This document shows positions 17,876 to 26,290 of a stretch of 64,000 nucleotides of DNA, piece after piece (position 1 is the stretch's first letter; each line of letters starts with the position of its first letter). A program made the translations under genes and the position numbers. The DNA lies in contig CAWDSH010000001.1 of NCBI GenBank assembly GCA_963804865.1, positions 868,001 through 932,000 on the forward strand, read 5' to 3'. The notes below the pieces were generated by a model. That model searched no databases and had not been told where the DNA came from. It saw nothing but the letters and a program-made list of their open reading frames with translations. Source of the stretch: CAVVEQ01 sp963804865 (GTDB taxonomy: Bacteria > Chloroflexota > Anaerolineae > Anaerolineales > Anaerolineaceae).

Positions 17876-19461
17876 GGAGCCAGGTTTGCCTGAATTGCTG
17901 AGATAAGTAACGTCAACAGGAGGATTGCCCAGAGAATCCCCCCTGCTCCTTCAAACACCAAGGTCAAATTATCCACGATCGATCCGAGAGCGTGAAAAAT
18001 CATTCCAGGCAATCCTCTCAGCCATTTTGAGCTGAGAAATTTTTCGATTATCGTATTGGCGCCCTGAATTCGAGTCTTGATCACACCAATTGGCTTGATG
18101 AATAATTTTTGGGGGAGTATCCCCTTATGCATTAGAAACAGAAGAACACCGATGATGAATGCTGGGATTCCATAAAGATTGATCAAGTCAGATTGGACAG
18201 TTGGGAGGTCTTTGATGAAAATCCACCAGTGAGTAACAAAAAGGACGATCAGGCCGGAAATGAAGGTTACTTGTACCCATTGATCAAGTTTTTCCAAAGA
18301 TTCTCGCTCTTGAAATAAATATTTCAGGAATCCAAATTGAAGGAGCGCCATGGTCGGGATGACTGTTAGTATCCAGAGATTGGATGTCGTGGCAATGCCA
18401 TTCAATCCAACGATTAATGGTGTAAATGGAAGGATCGTGATACTTAAAAAAGAAAACAATAGGATAAGTGAAAGCCATTTCTTACGAAATGAGTAAAAAG
18501 GAAGAATCGCACCGCTGAGCATCAACGCCGTTCCCCAACTTACCACCGAGTCAGGCGACCCTTGCAGGGAAGAAATAACCGCCAATGCTGCAAAGGAAAA
18601 AATCCAGAATCGAAAACCATCCGTTTCACTTTTCGCGCTGACCCATTGGTACGCAGAGAATAATGCAAATATCGAAGCAACAATGCCGATTAATAAGCTC
18701 ATCCCTGAAGAAGCAATATACCCTGATAAGCGTGCAATCACGACTAAGCCTGTCGCCGCTGACAATAACATTACTATTGTGATCAAAGGTTGAGGAAGCT
18801 TATCTTTATTTAGAATTTTCGAAATGGGTGAAAAAACACCGAGTCGAAATATCGCTGCCAAAAACAAAAGAAAACCAGCTTCAGGAATGATTGACTTAAA
18901 TGAGATCAATGGTGATTGTTGTTGATTAATGATCATCCCTGATAGTAATAGTAAAGTCCCAACAATCCTGAAAGCATATGTTTTTATGAATTCTTGTGGT
19001 TCGTGTGGTTCCTTGATGATTGATAAAAGAAAAACGAATTCGACCAGATCCAAAGTGGACCAAATCAGAACAAGGCTCAATGGTGTCGTCGCTGAAACTG
19101 CCAGAATGCCGATTCCCCCTAATGCCAGGACACCAGCCCAAATCCTGGAGTCATCAGTAATATGCAGCCGGGTCGTTTGGATAAGCTGGTATGCCATGAG
19201 GATCGCACCAAGAGCCGCGCAAATAGGCCATGATATCGTATCAAGCGTAAATTGAATTGGGGTCGACCCAATTGGCATCCATGCCTGGTCAGTCCAGGAT
19301 ATGACGGTATTTCTCGGAATGAACGCCAAGGTCAACCAGGTCACCAGAGTAATCCCAGTAGAGATCAACCAGGTGTATCTGATGCCCTTCTTTTTATAGG
19401 AAAGAAGATTGACAGAAAGTGCTGAGAAAACATATATCGCCGATAGGATTAATAGGAGCAT
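17872..19461 (-). CDS. NuoL/NuoM-like antiporter-type membrane subunit (divergent)
   Basis: 529 residues with about 15 hydrophobic segments. The pattern of NuoL/HyfB is visible: SLVLIWSTLDLVEFVFLLSI corresponds to the helix-5 region with an acidic residue, and the long C-terminal part with an amphipathic basic stretch after LFLMHKGILPQK recalls the linker of NuoL. The FHxWLPxAH loop is not recognisable and conserved Lys residues are hard to place, so it is a distant member. It follows the dihydropyrimidinase stop by 2 nt. With the two downstream genes it would make a three-subunit membrane arm without a catalytic arm. Confidence 0.65.
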   Translation of the reverse strand: MLLLILSAIYVFSALSVNLLSYKKKGIRYTWLISTGITLVTWLTLAFIPRNTVISWTDQAWMPIGSTPIQFTLDTISWPICAALGAILMAYQLIQTTRLHITDDSRIWAGVLALGGIGILAVSATTPLSLVLIWSTLDLVEFVFLLSIIKEPHEPQEFIKTYAFRIVGTLLLLSGMIINQQQSPLISFKSIIPEAGFLLFLAAIFRLGVFSPISKILNKDKLPQPLITIVMLLSAATGLVVIARLSGYIASSGMSLLIGIVASIFALFSAYQWVSAKSETDGFRFWIFSFAALAVISSLQGSPDSVVSWGTALMLSGAILPFYSFRKKWLSLILLFSFLSITILPFTPLIVGLNGIATTSNLWILTVIPTMALLQFGFLKYLFQERESLEKLDQWVQVTFISGLIVLFVTHWWIFIKDLPTVQSDLINLYGIPAFIIGVLLFLMHKGILPQKLFIKPIGVIKTRIQGANTIIEKFLSSKWLRGLPGMIFHALGSIVDNLTLVFEGAGGILWAILLLTLLISAIQANLAP

Positions 19462-19463
19462 GA

Positions 19464-20885
19464 TTAATTTATTGTTTTAAATGTTTCTCTCTTGATAAAC
19501 CTGCCCATTCCAGGTCTTCCAAGCCACTGTCTCCCATCAACGATCAATTCACCGCGCAGGAATACCTTCTCTGGAAACCCTTTCAATTTCCAACCCTCAT
19601 ATAAATTGTAATCAGTTCGATGCTGCGCAATGTCCTTCCCATAGTCTAGTTCGCGATTGGGGTTCCATAATACCAGGTCGGCGTCTGATCCCGGCAGGAT
19701 GGCGCCTTTACGTGGGTACATTCCAAAAATCTTGGCGGGATTGGTGGAAACCAGGCTGACGAATTGTTGTATGGTAAGCCTTCCCTTTCCAACACCTTCT
19801 GTCCAAAGAATAGGTAATCGGTCACCGACTCCTGGAAGTCCGTTGGGTATCTTTGTAAAATCACCCGCACCTAATTCCTTGCCTGGGATAGCTATTTCAT
19901 GATCTTCATACATAATGGATTTTGTTCCATCGAAGAAGAAGGGGCAATGGTCTGTGGCGATCACGCTGATCGAATCCTGCTCCAATCCTTCCCATAACCG
20001 TGCATTATCCTTCCTGGTTCTCATGGGTGGCGAACAGATCCATTTTGCCCCATCTGGTCGCAATAGATCTTCTTCGGAAAAAAATAAATACTGGGGACAG
20101 GTTTCTCCCAGGATGGGAAGTCCATGCTCTCTTGCATACTCAAGCTGGTCGACCTCTCCGGCAACATTCATGTGAACAATATAGAGCGGAGCCATCGCCT
20201 GGGCTGCCAGTGCTGCACCCCTTAAAACAGATTCAACTGCTCCCCAGGCTGGGCGGGTTTTGGCATGCCATTCTGTTGATTTATGCCCGGCAGCCAGCGC
20301 TTCCGCCACCAGGATATCGATGACATCGCCATTCTCAGCATGTAATAATGTGAGGATACCGTGATCTCTCGCGATCCTCATCACCTTGAAAATCTCCCCA
20401 TCTTGCAGTCGCAAGCGGTTGTTATATGCCGTGAAAACTTTAATACTTGTGATGCCTTCCTTCGTCAACCCTGGAATTTCGGTTCCCACCTGGTCATCAA
20501 AGCGGGTGATATTCATGTGAAATCCATAATCCACCGCTGCCTTTGGTTCGGCTTTCAATTGCCAGGCTTCAAAATTCGCCATCAGCGGTGAATGATCCTG
20601 TGGGATGAAATCAATCACAGTCGTGGTTCCTCCAAATGCAGCTGCTTTCATTCCAGTGTAATGATCATCGGATGAAACCGTTCCAAACATGGGAAGATCA
20701 AGGTGAACATGCGCATCGATCCCCCCCGGCAGCACCAGCATGCCAGAGGCATCATAGACTTTCACATTTTCCGAAGAAATATCGATTTTCCCGATTTCAA
20801 TAATCTTTTCTCCCTCGATGAGAATATCAGCTGCGTATGATTCGGCTGAGGTAACGATTTGACCCGATTTGATGAGTATTGTCAT
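19464..20885 (-). CDS. Dihydropyrimidinase / D-hydantoinase (HyuA type)
   Basis: 473 residues, cyclic amidohydrolase with a two-metal centre, opening 5,6-dihydropyrimidine or hydantoin rings. Motifs in order: PGGIDAHVHLDLP (metal HxH), SIKVFTAYNN with the Lys expected to be carboxylated, LHAENGD, YIVHMN, and ATDHCPFFFDG with the catalytic Asp. Length is standard. ATG 20885 has GGAGAA about 7 nt upstream. In E. coli the related hyuA lies with ygeW, yqeA and ssnA, all of which have counterparts here, so a ring-opening step in nucleobase catabolism is likely. Immediately followed by the three complex-I-like genes. Confidence 0.92.
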   Translation of the reverse strand: MTILIKSGQIVTSAESYAADILIEGEKIIEIGKIDISSENVKVYDASGMLVLPGGIDAHVHLDLPMFGTVSSDDHYTGMKAAAFGGTTTVIDFIPQDHSPLMANFEAWQLKAEPKAAVDYGFHMNITRFDDQVGTEIPGLTKEGITSIKVFTAYNNRLRLQDGEIFKVMRIARDHGILTLLHAENGDVIDILVAEALAAGHKSTEWHAKTRPAWGAVESVLRGAALAAQAMAPLYIVHMNVAGEVDQLEYAREHGLPILGETCPQYLFFSEEDLLRPDGAKWICSPPMRTRKDNARLWEGLEQDSISVIATDHCPFFFDGTKSIMYEDHEIAIPGKELGAGDFTKIPNGLPGVGDRLPILWTEGVGKGRLTIQQFVSLVSTNPAKIFGMYPRKGAILPGSDADLVLWNPNRELDYGKDIAQHRTDYNLYEGWKLKGFPEKVFLRGELIVDGRQWLGRPGMGRFIKRETFKTIN

Positions 20886-20915
20886 GTCGTATTCTCCAAA
20901 TTTTGTCGTTAAATA

Positions 20916-21497
20916 TCAATAATCTATATTGGTCCATTGACTGTCTTTGATAAAATGCAAATCTCCCAGCAAGGCAAGTAACGTGGTATCCATTGGAAAT
21001 TCCGGAAATTCCTTAACCGTGTAAAGATCATTCTTCATCGCCCGCTCCCGGAGGGAATTCCAGAGGATGGACCTTTCATCATTCTTGACAACCAGATCTC
21101 TGATCGCTTCTGCTGCATGCATTTTCTCCCCGGTAGTGAATAGAAAGGTGATCCTCTTCCATTTCCCTGCCCGGATGGGTTGATCCAGCTTCATGACCGG
21201 TCCAATGGTGAGCTTGTAATATTCTTCATTTGCTCTTGGGTGCCCCGCCTCATCCTGGATAAGATCCTTTCGGCGGGTTAATTCATGACCTCTCACCTCG
21301 GCGAAATATTCAATGCACCACCTGTTCTCATCACCAAAGGCTCCTGTCTGGTAAAACGCCAGATAATCTACATCAATGATCTTTGGAGCAAAGCGTAGCG
21401 GTATTCGATACCAGCCCAGAAGTCTGGCGATCTCCAGGTCACGGGGAGAGGGCATGATCGCGACCAGGATCAAATCAGTATTGGAAAGAGTTCTCAT
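20916..21497 (-). CDS. Conserved-looking protein of unknown function
   Basis: 193 residues, soluble, no signal peptide. I do not recognise the family with confidence. Notable pieces: MPSPRDLEIARLLGWYRIPL near the start, YLAFYQTGAFG, WCIEYFAEVRGHELTRRKDL and GKWKRITFLFTTG. The alternation of Trp, Tyr and charged residues suggests an enzyme or nucleic-acid-binding fold rather than a structural protein. It is separated from the PLP gene upstream by a terminator hairpin and lies 30 nt before the hydantoinase gene, so it may be the first gene of the hydantoinase/membrane-module operon. Confidence 0.75.
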   Translation of the reverse strand: MRTLSNTDLILVAIMPSPRDLEIARLLGWYRIPLRFAPKIIDVDYLAFYQTGAFGDENRWCIEYFAEVRGHELTRRKDLIQDEAGHPRANEEYYKLTIGPVMKLDQPIRAGKWKRITFLFTTGEKMHAAEAIRDLVVKNDERSILWNSLRERAMKNDLYTVKEFPEFPMDTTLLALLGDLHFIKDSQWTNIDY

Positions 21498-21548
21498 TCA
21501 TCATGGTGGAGTAATGATTAATATCGTCGTAATTTTACACTTAAATGC

Positions 21549-21572
21549 AAGACGGGCATTACTGCCCGTCTT
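21549..21572 (-). terminator. Terminator hairpin between the PLP-enzyme gene and the next gene
   Basis: Perfect 10-bp stem AAGACGGGCA/TGCCCGTCTT with a 4-nt loop, 14 nt after the PLP-enzyme stop. The T-run is better on the plus strand (TTTT), but the only transcripts known to cross it run minus. It would separate the transporter/PLP unit from the hydantoinase unit. Confidence 0.7.
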
Positions 21573-21585
21573 TTAAGTGAAAGGA

Positions 21586-23061
21586 TTAAAGAGACTTCAA
21601 TAAGCCAACTTTTTCATTAAATTCAGTGATGAGTGCGTCAAATTCTGGAACCTGTGACTGGAAATCAGTCCAGTAATCCGGGTTATGCCATTGTGCGTTG
21701 ATTTCTTCGTAGGATCTACCCTGCTGTTCCACCCAGGTGTAATATTTTAAGTTATGGATCCGGCGGCGTTGCTCATACGATAACTCCAGAAGGTTATCAG
21801 TCGTGACTCCATGCAGGTATCTGGCAAAAGTTTCCGCAGCATCGAAATCAGTATATTCGCCATACTGTTTTTGATATTCACTGATTCGACTTCCATAGAG
21901 CTCCATTGAATCAGTCAAAACGGTGAGAACGACATCCTCCTCACCCAACTCATAGTACTTGGCGAATTTTATCGCGGAGAGCATATTTGCGATACCGGAA
22001 AAACCAAGCAGGTTCAATTTTTCAACCGTATCAGCTGGAACTCCCTTGCGAGCAAGGTATTTCTTCCCTGAAGGTTCGTTGAATAACCGCATAATGTTAA
22101 CAACACCCATGTCATCAATTGCCACCACCATATCGGTGTTCTTGATATTATGAATCCAAGGAACATGTTTGTCCCCGATACCCTCGATGCGGTGCGCACC
22201 AAACCCATTTTCCAGCAGTGTCGGGCATTGTAATGCCTCACTCGCGATGATCTTGCTGGTCGGGAAAACCTGCTTCAAGTAATCACCGCATCCAATGGTT
22301 CCTGCAGAGCCTGTTGTGAGTGCCACGCCACGGTATTGACCATTCTTCCCCAACACTTTCTTGAGTACATCTTCCATGGCATGACCGGTGATCTCATAAT
22401 GCCAGAGATAATTGCCGAATTCCTCGAACTGGTTAAAGATCATCAGATCCTGACCCGATTTTCGCAGCTCCCAGCATTTATCAAAAATTTCTTTGACATT
22501 CGATTCACTCCCAGGAGTCGCGATAACCTCGGAAGCGATCTTCTTTAACCACTCAAATCTCTCTTTACTCATACCTTCAGGCAGTATGGCGATAGATTCG
22601 CAGGCCAAAAGTGCTGAATCATAGGCTCCCCCACGGCAATAATTTCCAGTCGAAGGCCAGACTGCTTTTTGTGTGGTGGGATCAAATTGACCTGTTACCA
22701 GCCTGGGAACCAGGCAGCCGAATGCAGCGCCTACCTTGTGAGCGCCAGTCGGGAACCACTTGCCAACAAGAGCAATAACCCGGGCTTTGGTCCCGGTAAG
22801 ACTGCTCGGAAATTCAAGGTAATTTACATTGCCGAATTCACCACCCTGAAGCTTTGGCTCATTTTTCCATGTGATGCGGAAAAGATTACGCGGATCAACA
22901 TCCCACAATCCTACTGATTTCAAATTTTCCTTGATCTTCGCTGGAATCAATTCCGGATTTTTCATCTGCGCGAAAGTTGGAATGATGATATTCCGTTCTT
23001 TGACGCGTTTAATGGTCCGTTCAAGGCGATCCGGATGCACTGTCAAATCGATCTTGCTCAT
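21586..23061 (-). CDS. Fold-type-II PLP-dependent enzyme, substrate unknown
   Basis: 491 residues. The TrpB/cysteine-synthase-like fold is shown by FPTGAHKVGAAFG, whose Lys would hold PLP, by WPSTGNYCRGGAYDS (the substrate Asn loop) and by LTTGSAGTIGCGDYL (phosphate cup). Long N- and C-terminal extensions make it bigger than cysteine synthase (about 310) or diaminopropionate ammonia-lyase (about 400). The start overlaps the glycosyltransferase stop by 4 nt. Its place in the nucleoside-importer operon suggests amino-acid lyase chemistry linked to purine nitrogen, perhaps the role YgeX has in E. coli, but that is only inference. Confidence 0.75.
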   Translation of the reverse strand: MSKIDLTVHPDRLERTIKRVKERNIIIPTFAQMKNPELIPAKIKENLKSVGLWDVDPRNLFRITWKNEPKLQGGEFGNVNYLEFPSSLTGTKARVIALVGKWFPTGAHKVGAAFGCLVPRLVTGQFDPTTQKAVWPSTGNYCRGGAYDSALLACESIAILPEGMSKERFEWLKKIASEVIATPGSESNVKEIFDKCWELRKSGQDLMIFNQFEEFGNYLWHYEITGHAMEDVLKKVLGKNGQYRGVALTTGSAGTIGCGDYLKQVFPTSKIIASEALQCPTLLENGFGAHRIEGIGDKHVPWIHNIKNTDMVVAIDDMGVVNIMRLFNEPSGKKYLARKGVPADTVEKLNLLGFSGIANMLSAIKFAKYYELGEEDVVLTVLTDSMELYGSRISEYQKQYGEYTDFDAAETFARYLHGVTTDNLLELSYEQRRRIHNLKYYTWVEQQGRSYEEINAQWHNPDYWTDFQSQVPEFDALITEFNEKVGLLKSL

Positions 23062-24023
23062 AATTTCCTGCTCCTGTTCTTTTTAGTATTTTCAAAGTCG
23101 TCTGGCGTCTCATTCACTATATAAAGAGGTCTTCCTTTAACTTCGTCATAAATCCTGCCAATATATTCACCCAGGATTCCAAGGCAAATCAATTGAACCC
23201 CACCCAGGAATAAAACAGCGACCAAAGTCGTTGCCTGACCAAAAAAAGCGGAATTACCTGTAAAACGCATGATCATAACTACCGGGATCGCGAGAATACT
23301 GACTCCAGCTGCAAAAAAACCAAGGTACATTGCTAGCTGAAGCGGAAAATACGAAAAACTGGTAATGGCATTGAGAGCCAGTTTGATCATCTTCTTGAAA
23401 GGGTACTTTGTCTCACCGGCATATCTGGCAGCGCGTTTGTAATTAACTCCAATCTGTTTGAAACCCACCCAGGCTGCCATACCCCGCAGGAACCGGTGGC
23501 GCTCTCCCATTTTCTTCATCACTTCAATGACCTTCCGGTCTATCAATCGAAAATCACCGGTATCGAGTGGGATCTTAATATCTGTTATCCGGTAGATCAG
23601 CCGGTAGAAAACTGATGCACTTGTCCTTTTGAACCAGGTTTCACCTTCCCTCTCGGAACGTACTGCATAAACGACCTGGTATCCTTCCTTCCATTTTGCG
23701 ATCAGATCATTGATCACTTCCGGAGGATCCTGTAGATCAGCATCAATGATCACTGCAGCATCCCCACGGGAGTAATCCAACCCTGCAGTGACAGCGATTT
23801 GGTGTCCAAAATTCCGCGAGAAAATCACCGGGCGAACGTGGCTGTCTTTCTTGGCCAGTTCCCGGATCATTTCGGTTGAACCATCTATGGAACCATCATC
23901 CACAAGAACCAGCTCCCAGGATTCTCTCGTGGATTTCATCACCTCCGAGATCCGGCGGTGTAATTCATCAATACAACCCGATTCGTTATAGATTGGGGCA
24001 ATGATGGAATATTTAGGATTCAT
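23058..24023 (-). CDS. GT2-family glycosyltransferase with two C-terminal membrane helices (GtrB/DPM-like)
   Basis: 321 residues. GT-A domain at the N-terminus with DDGSIDGS and the metal-binding DADLQDPP; RHRFLRGMAAWVGFKQ corresponds to the acceptor-loop motif of polyprenyl-phosphate glycosyltransferases. Two hydrophobic segments follow at about residues 225-290. Enzymes of this type move glucose, mannose or aminoarabinose from a nucleotide sugar onto undecaprenyl phosphate at the membrane. It overlaps the PLP-enzyme start by 4 nt and follows the threonine-synthase gene by 17 nt. There is no obvious metabolic link to those neighbours. Confidence 0.88.
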   Translation of the reverse strand: MNPKYSIIAPIYNESGCIDELHRRISEVMKSTRESWELVLVDDGSIDGSTEMIRELAKKDSHVRPVIFSRNFGHQIAVTAGLDYSRGDAAVIIDADLQDPPEVINDLIAKWKEGYQVVYAVRSEREGETWFKRTSASVFYRLIYRITDIKIPLDTGDFRLIDRKVIEVMKKMGERHRFLRGMAAWVGFKQIGVNYKRAARYAGETKYPFKKMIKLALNAITSFSYFPLQLAMYLGFFAAGVSILAIPVVMIMRFTGNSAFFGQATTLVAVLFLGGVQLICLGILGEYIGRIYDEVKGRPLYIVNETPDDFENTKKNRSRKL

Positions 24024-24040
24024 ATAATACGCATCAACCT

Positions 24041-25288
24041 CTATTTTGTCAGGTGTTTCTTCAAAGCTCCGAGAGTGGGTTCAATGATAGGCGCTTCTGG
24101 CACAGCTTGCATTGCAGCCCGAATATCCTTCAAACCGCTGCCAGTATTGAGCACCAGCACAGGGTCATCAGATTGGATCAAACCGGTGCTCATTGCCTTC
24201 TTCAAACCTGCAAATGCGGTTGATCCAGCAGGTTCAGCAAAGATCCCAACTCTTCCAAGCTCAGCAATTGCCTGAAGGATCTCCTCATCTTTCACGAGAA
24301 TGTAATTTCCACCTGTTTCCCTAGCCGCCCTTATTGCACGAACACCATCCCGCGGCAGGTCAACCGAGATACTATCAGCGATGGTCTTGGCAGAAACAGG
24401 TTCGATCTTATCCGTTCCTGAAAAGAATCCATTCGCTACAGCGGCTGATCCTTCGGCTTGCACGCCGAATATTCGCGGCATTTGTTTTAACCAGCCCAAT
24501 GCTAAAAGATCTTTGAAACCTTTATGAATACCCGAGATGATGTTTCCATCCCCCACCGAGACAAAGATGATCAATGGTTTTTTGAAATGTGGATTTTTTA
24601 AAAGAACCGTCTCCCAAATCTCATACGCTGCAGTCTTCTTGCCTTCAGCTGTGAAGGGATTGAAACCAGTATTCCGGCAGTACCAGCCAAATTCCTTGGA
24701 AGCTTCAATAGTCAGGTCAAAAGCCTGGTCGTAATTCCCATCCACAAGGATCACCTTTGCACCGTATATCAACAATTGTGCCACCTTGGCGGGAGGTGCG
24801 GTTTTTGGTGCAAAAATGATCGCTTTTTGATTCATGGATGCGGCCATCCCAGCCAGGGCAGCGCCTGCATTCCCGGTTGATGCCGTCACCACAACTTCAG
24901 CTTTCAATTCCATCGCCCTGGCAACCACCACAGCGCTTGCTCGATCCTTGAATGAAGCCGTTGGATTCCGCCCCTCATCCTTTATCCATAGCTCGGGGAT
25001 GCCTATCTGATCGATTAATTGTTTCATTTTGTAGAGCGGGGTCCACCCCGCTTGACCCATGGGCGTGCCTTCGCATTCAGGATCAGCGACAGGTAATAAG
25101 GGTAAATAACGCCACAAGGATGGATCAGACCGAGATGTGATGTCCTCAATTTCGTACTTCTGTTTGATCATGGGATAATCCAATACCACGTCCAGATTAC
25201 CCCCGCATTTCGTACAGGTATAGATATCCTGGGTCGATGGATACTCAGCTCCGCAGAGCGAGCAGTGATAACCGATAAATTCACTCAT
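24041..25288 (-). CDS. thrC: Threonine synthase (zinc-ribbon type)
   Basis: 415 residues. An N-terminal zinc ribbon (Cys 9, 12, 25, 28) precedes the fold-type-II PLP domain. The PLP Lys is in NPTASFKDRAS, the substrate Asn in TASTGNAGAALA, and the phosphate loop in VSVGDGNIISG. It converts O-phosphohomoserine to threonine. Located 6 nt after the last permease gene of the nucleoside importer and without hom or thrB, so it could be a paralogue recruited to another beta-replacement or elimination reaction. By sequence alone, threonine synthase is the best name. Confidence 0.85.
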   Translation of the reverse strand: MSEFIGYHCSLCGAEYPSTQDIYTCTKCGGNLDVVLDYPMIKQKYEIEDITSRSDPSLWRYLPLLPVADPECEGTPMGQAGWTPLYKMKQLIDQIGIPELWIKDEGRNPTASFKDRASAVVVARAMELKAEVVVTASTGNAGAALAGMAASMNQKAIIFAPKTAPPAKVAQLLIYGAKVILVDGNYDQAFDLTIEASKEFGWYCRNTGFNPFTAEGKKTAAYEIWETVLLKNPHFKKPLIIFVSVGDGNIISGIHKGFKDLLALGWLKQMPRIFGVQAEGSAAVANGFFSGTDKIEPVSAKTIADSISVDLPRDGVRAIRAARETGGNYILVKDEEILQAIAELGRVGIFAEPAGSTAFAGLKKAMSTGLIQSDDPVLVLNTGSGLKDIRAAMQAVPEAPIIEPTLGALKKHLTK

Positions 25289-25294
25289 GTTGTT

Positions 25295-26290
25295 TTACTC
25301 GTTTTCAAAGGGTACACCCAATGAAGCGGGTGGTGATGTCCGTAATGCTCGCAAGATCTTGGCAATGAATTTTCGTGCGTCTTCAGGGAGACCCGCCAGG
25401 GTGCGTTCCACCCATTCGGCATTCCCGATATTCACGAATAACAGGGCAAGGATCATCAGTGGGAATGGCGCCACCTCGAAAACTCGAGGATTGATGTTGG
25501 GTATCATGTGCTGGAAGGTGATTCCCAGCCACTGCAGGAGCACAAATAAATATCCGCCCAGCGCTGCTCGCAGTGGATGCCAGCCTCCAAAGATCACAAT
25601 GGCGAGAACGATCCAGCCAAATCCATCCAAACCTGTTAATTGCCCTGTCCATCCTGGTTTGATGCTCAATGAATACAGTGGACCGGCAATACCGACTAAC
25701 GCACCCCCAAGTGCTGTGTACAAGTATCGTAGAAGGTTGACATTGGAACCACGCACGTATGTTGCCGCCGGCTTTTCTCCAACCCCTCTCAGGATCAAAC
25801 CACCCCGCGTTTTAAAAATCCAGATGTATGCCAGGATGATGGCAACAAAACTGCCATAGACCATGATATTTTGATTGAAGAGAACCACACCCAGGATTGG
25901 GATTGAGGAAAGCCCGGGGATTTCAATATTTGAAAGAGTCATTACTTTTGCGCCGATAAAGGGTGCGCCCAGGAAGTAAGCCAGGCTTTTGCATGCCATG
26001 GTAAGCACATACCCAACAGCAACTTGGGATTGTTTGAGGGAAATACTCATAAATGCCACGATCAAAGCTACAAGCGCACCGATGGCTGCTCCAGCAAGGA
26101 ATCCCAGCACGAAGCTATTGGTGGTAGTTGCCACCGCGAATCCCGCCATGGCTGTCAGGAGGATGGTGCCGTTTAGTGAAAGATTGATAACCCCTGCCTT
26201 TTCGGTGAGGGTTTCACCGATCACCGCAAAGATCACCGGTGCTGCCCAGGCAAAAATCGAAGCGATACTGATGAGAGTGGAGTCGTTCAT
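25295..26290 (-). CDS. Nucleoside/purine ABC transporter permease (NupQ/YufQ type)
   Basis: 331 residues, BPD_transp_2 family, about nine membrane segments. ETLTEKAGVINLSLNGTI is the hallmark N-terminal block of the second permease of BMP-type nucleoside importers (GERAGVxNLGxEG-like), and the C-terminal part contains VIFGGWHPLRAALGGYLF, also typical. ATG overlaps the previous permease stop by 4 nt. Forms a heterodimer with the product of the next gene upstream to import nucleosides or free nucleobases across the inner membrane. Confidence 0.9.
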   Translation of the reverse strand: MNDSTLISIASIFAWAAPVIFAVIGETLTEKAGVINLSLNGTILLTAMAGFAVATTTNSFVLGFLAGAAIGALVALIVAFMSISLKQSQVAVGYVLTMACKSLAYFLGAPFIGAKVMTLSNIEIPGLSSIPILGVVLFNQNIMVYGSFVAIILAYIWIFKTRGGLILRGVGEKPAATYVRGSNVNLLRYLYTALGGALVGIAGPLYSLSIKPGWTGQLTGLDGFGWIVLAIVIFGGWHPLRAALGGYLFVLLQWLGITFQHMIPNINPRVFEVAPFPLMILALLFVNIGNAEWVERTLAGLPEDARKFIAKILRALRTSPPASLGVPFENE

